Source of the DNA: HGM13233 sp964478515
Lineage (GTDB): Bacteria; Bacillota; Clostridia; Oscillospirales; Ruminococcaceae
Direction of reading: 5' to 3'
Assembly (NCBI GenBank): GCA_964478515.1
Contig: CAYZIL010000040.1
Location: forward strand, 1-5,154
DNA: 5,154 nucleotides
Position numbers and translations under genes: made by a program. Shown here piece by piece: positions 5,079 to 5,154 of the stretch. The notes below the pieces were generated by a model that was not told where the DNA came from, made no database searches, and worked only from the letters and a program-made list of their open reading frames with translations. Within the stretch, counting starts at the first letter, position 1; every line of letters starts with the position of its first letter.

Positions 5079-5154
5079 GCTGGTGTAGCTCAGCTGGTAG
5101 AGCAGCTGATTTGTAATCAGCAGGTCGGGGGTTCGAATCCGTTCACCAGCTCCA
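5079..5154 (+). tRNA. tRNA-Thr (anticodon UGU)
   Basis: This complete 76-nt class I tRNA ends with encoded CCA on the last base of the window. The acceptor stem is GCTGGTG/CACCAGC with discriminator T73. The D arm contains AGCTCAGCTGGTAGAGC. The anticodon stem GCTGA/TCAGC encloses TTTGTAA, giving anticodon UGU, which reads ACA and related threonine codons. The T loop is TTCGAAT. It is driven by the promoter at 5008-5036. Its terminator lies outside the window, so it may head a tRNA cluster. Confidence 0.97.

Noticed and set aside
1..5154. CRISPR array, insertion sequence, prophage or defence system
   Set aside because: No regularly spaced repeats, transposase or integrase motifs, or known defence domains were found on either strand.

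Overview
The window looks like chromosomal DNA from a GC-rich, probably anaerobic, Clostridia-type Firmicute; an uncultured gut Oscillospirales lineage is my best guess. This rests on GC-rich third codon positions, clear GGAGG-type ribosome binding sites, TTG starts, CCA-encoded tRNAs, a tRNA-Thr with U73, and protein families (LUD-domain protein, transglutaminase-like lipoprotein, LCP-like protein) that I associate with that group. The taxonomy is inference.

Layout from left to right. Positions 1-180 hold no gene I can support; they look like an intergenic, possibly dispersed, element with a strong hairpin. A minus-strand tRNA-Tyr(GUA) unit follows, with its own promoter (327-355), tRNA (226-310) and intrinsic terminator (181-223). 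A plus-strand four-gene block (477-4060) comes next: a membrane-anchored M20 metallopeptidase of the carboxypeptidase S/PM20D1 type, a LUD-domain (LutC/YkgG-like, DUF162) protein, a transglutaminase-like lipoprotein, and a small Smr-domain-like protein. The first two genes are 31 bp apart. The last two each begin with a TTG that overlaps the TGA stop of the gene before (TTGA, 4 bp), so the block is very probably one operon with translational coupling. It ends at a strong hairpin (4068-4099) that also serves the convergent gene. That gene (4109-4939, minus) encodes a single-pass membrane protein with a divergent LytR-CpsA-Psr (LCP) fold that appears to lack the catalytic arginines. The window closes with tRNA-Thr(UGU) at 5079-5154 behind a perfect-consensus sigma-70/SigA promoter (TTGACA-17-TATAAT).

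How the genes work together is not obvious. Two operon products (the peptidase and the lipoprotein) and the convergent LCP-like protein are predicted at the cell envelope, while the LUD and Smr-like proteins are cytoplasmic. No phage, transposon, CRISPR or defence genes are visible. I do not see a clearly new system. The points most worth following are the consecutive TTGA couplings, the catalytically degenerate LCP-like protein, the Smr-like protein without its DLHG motif, and the possible repeat at the left edge.
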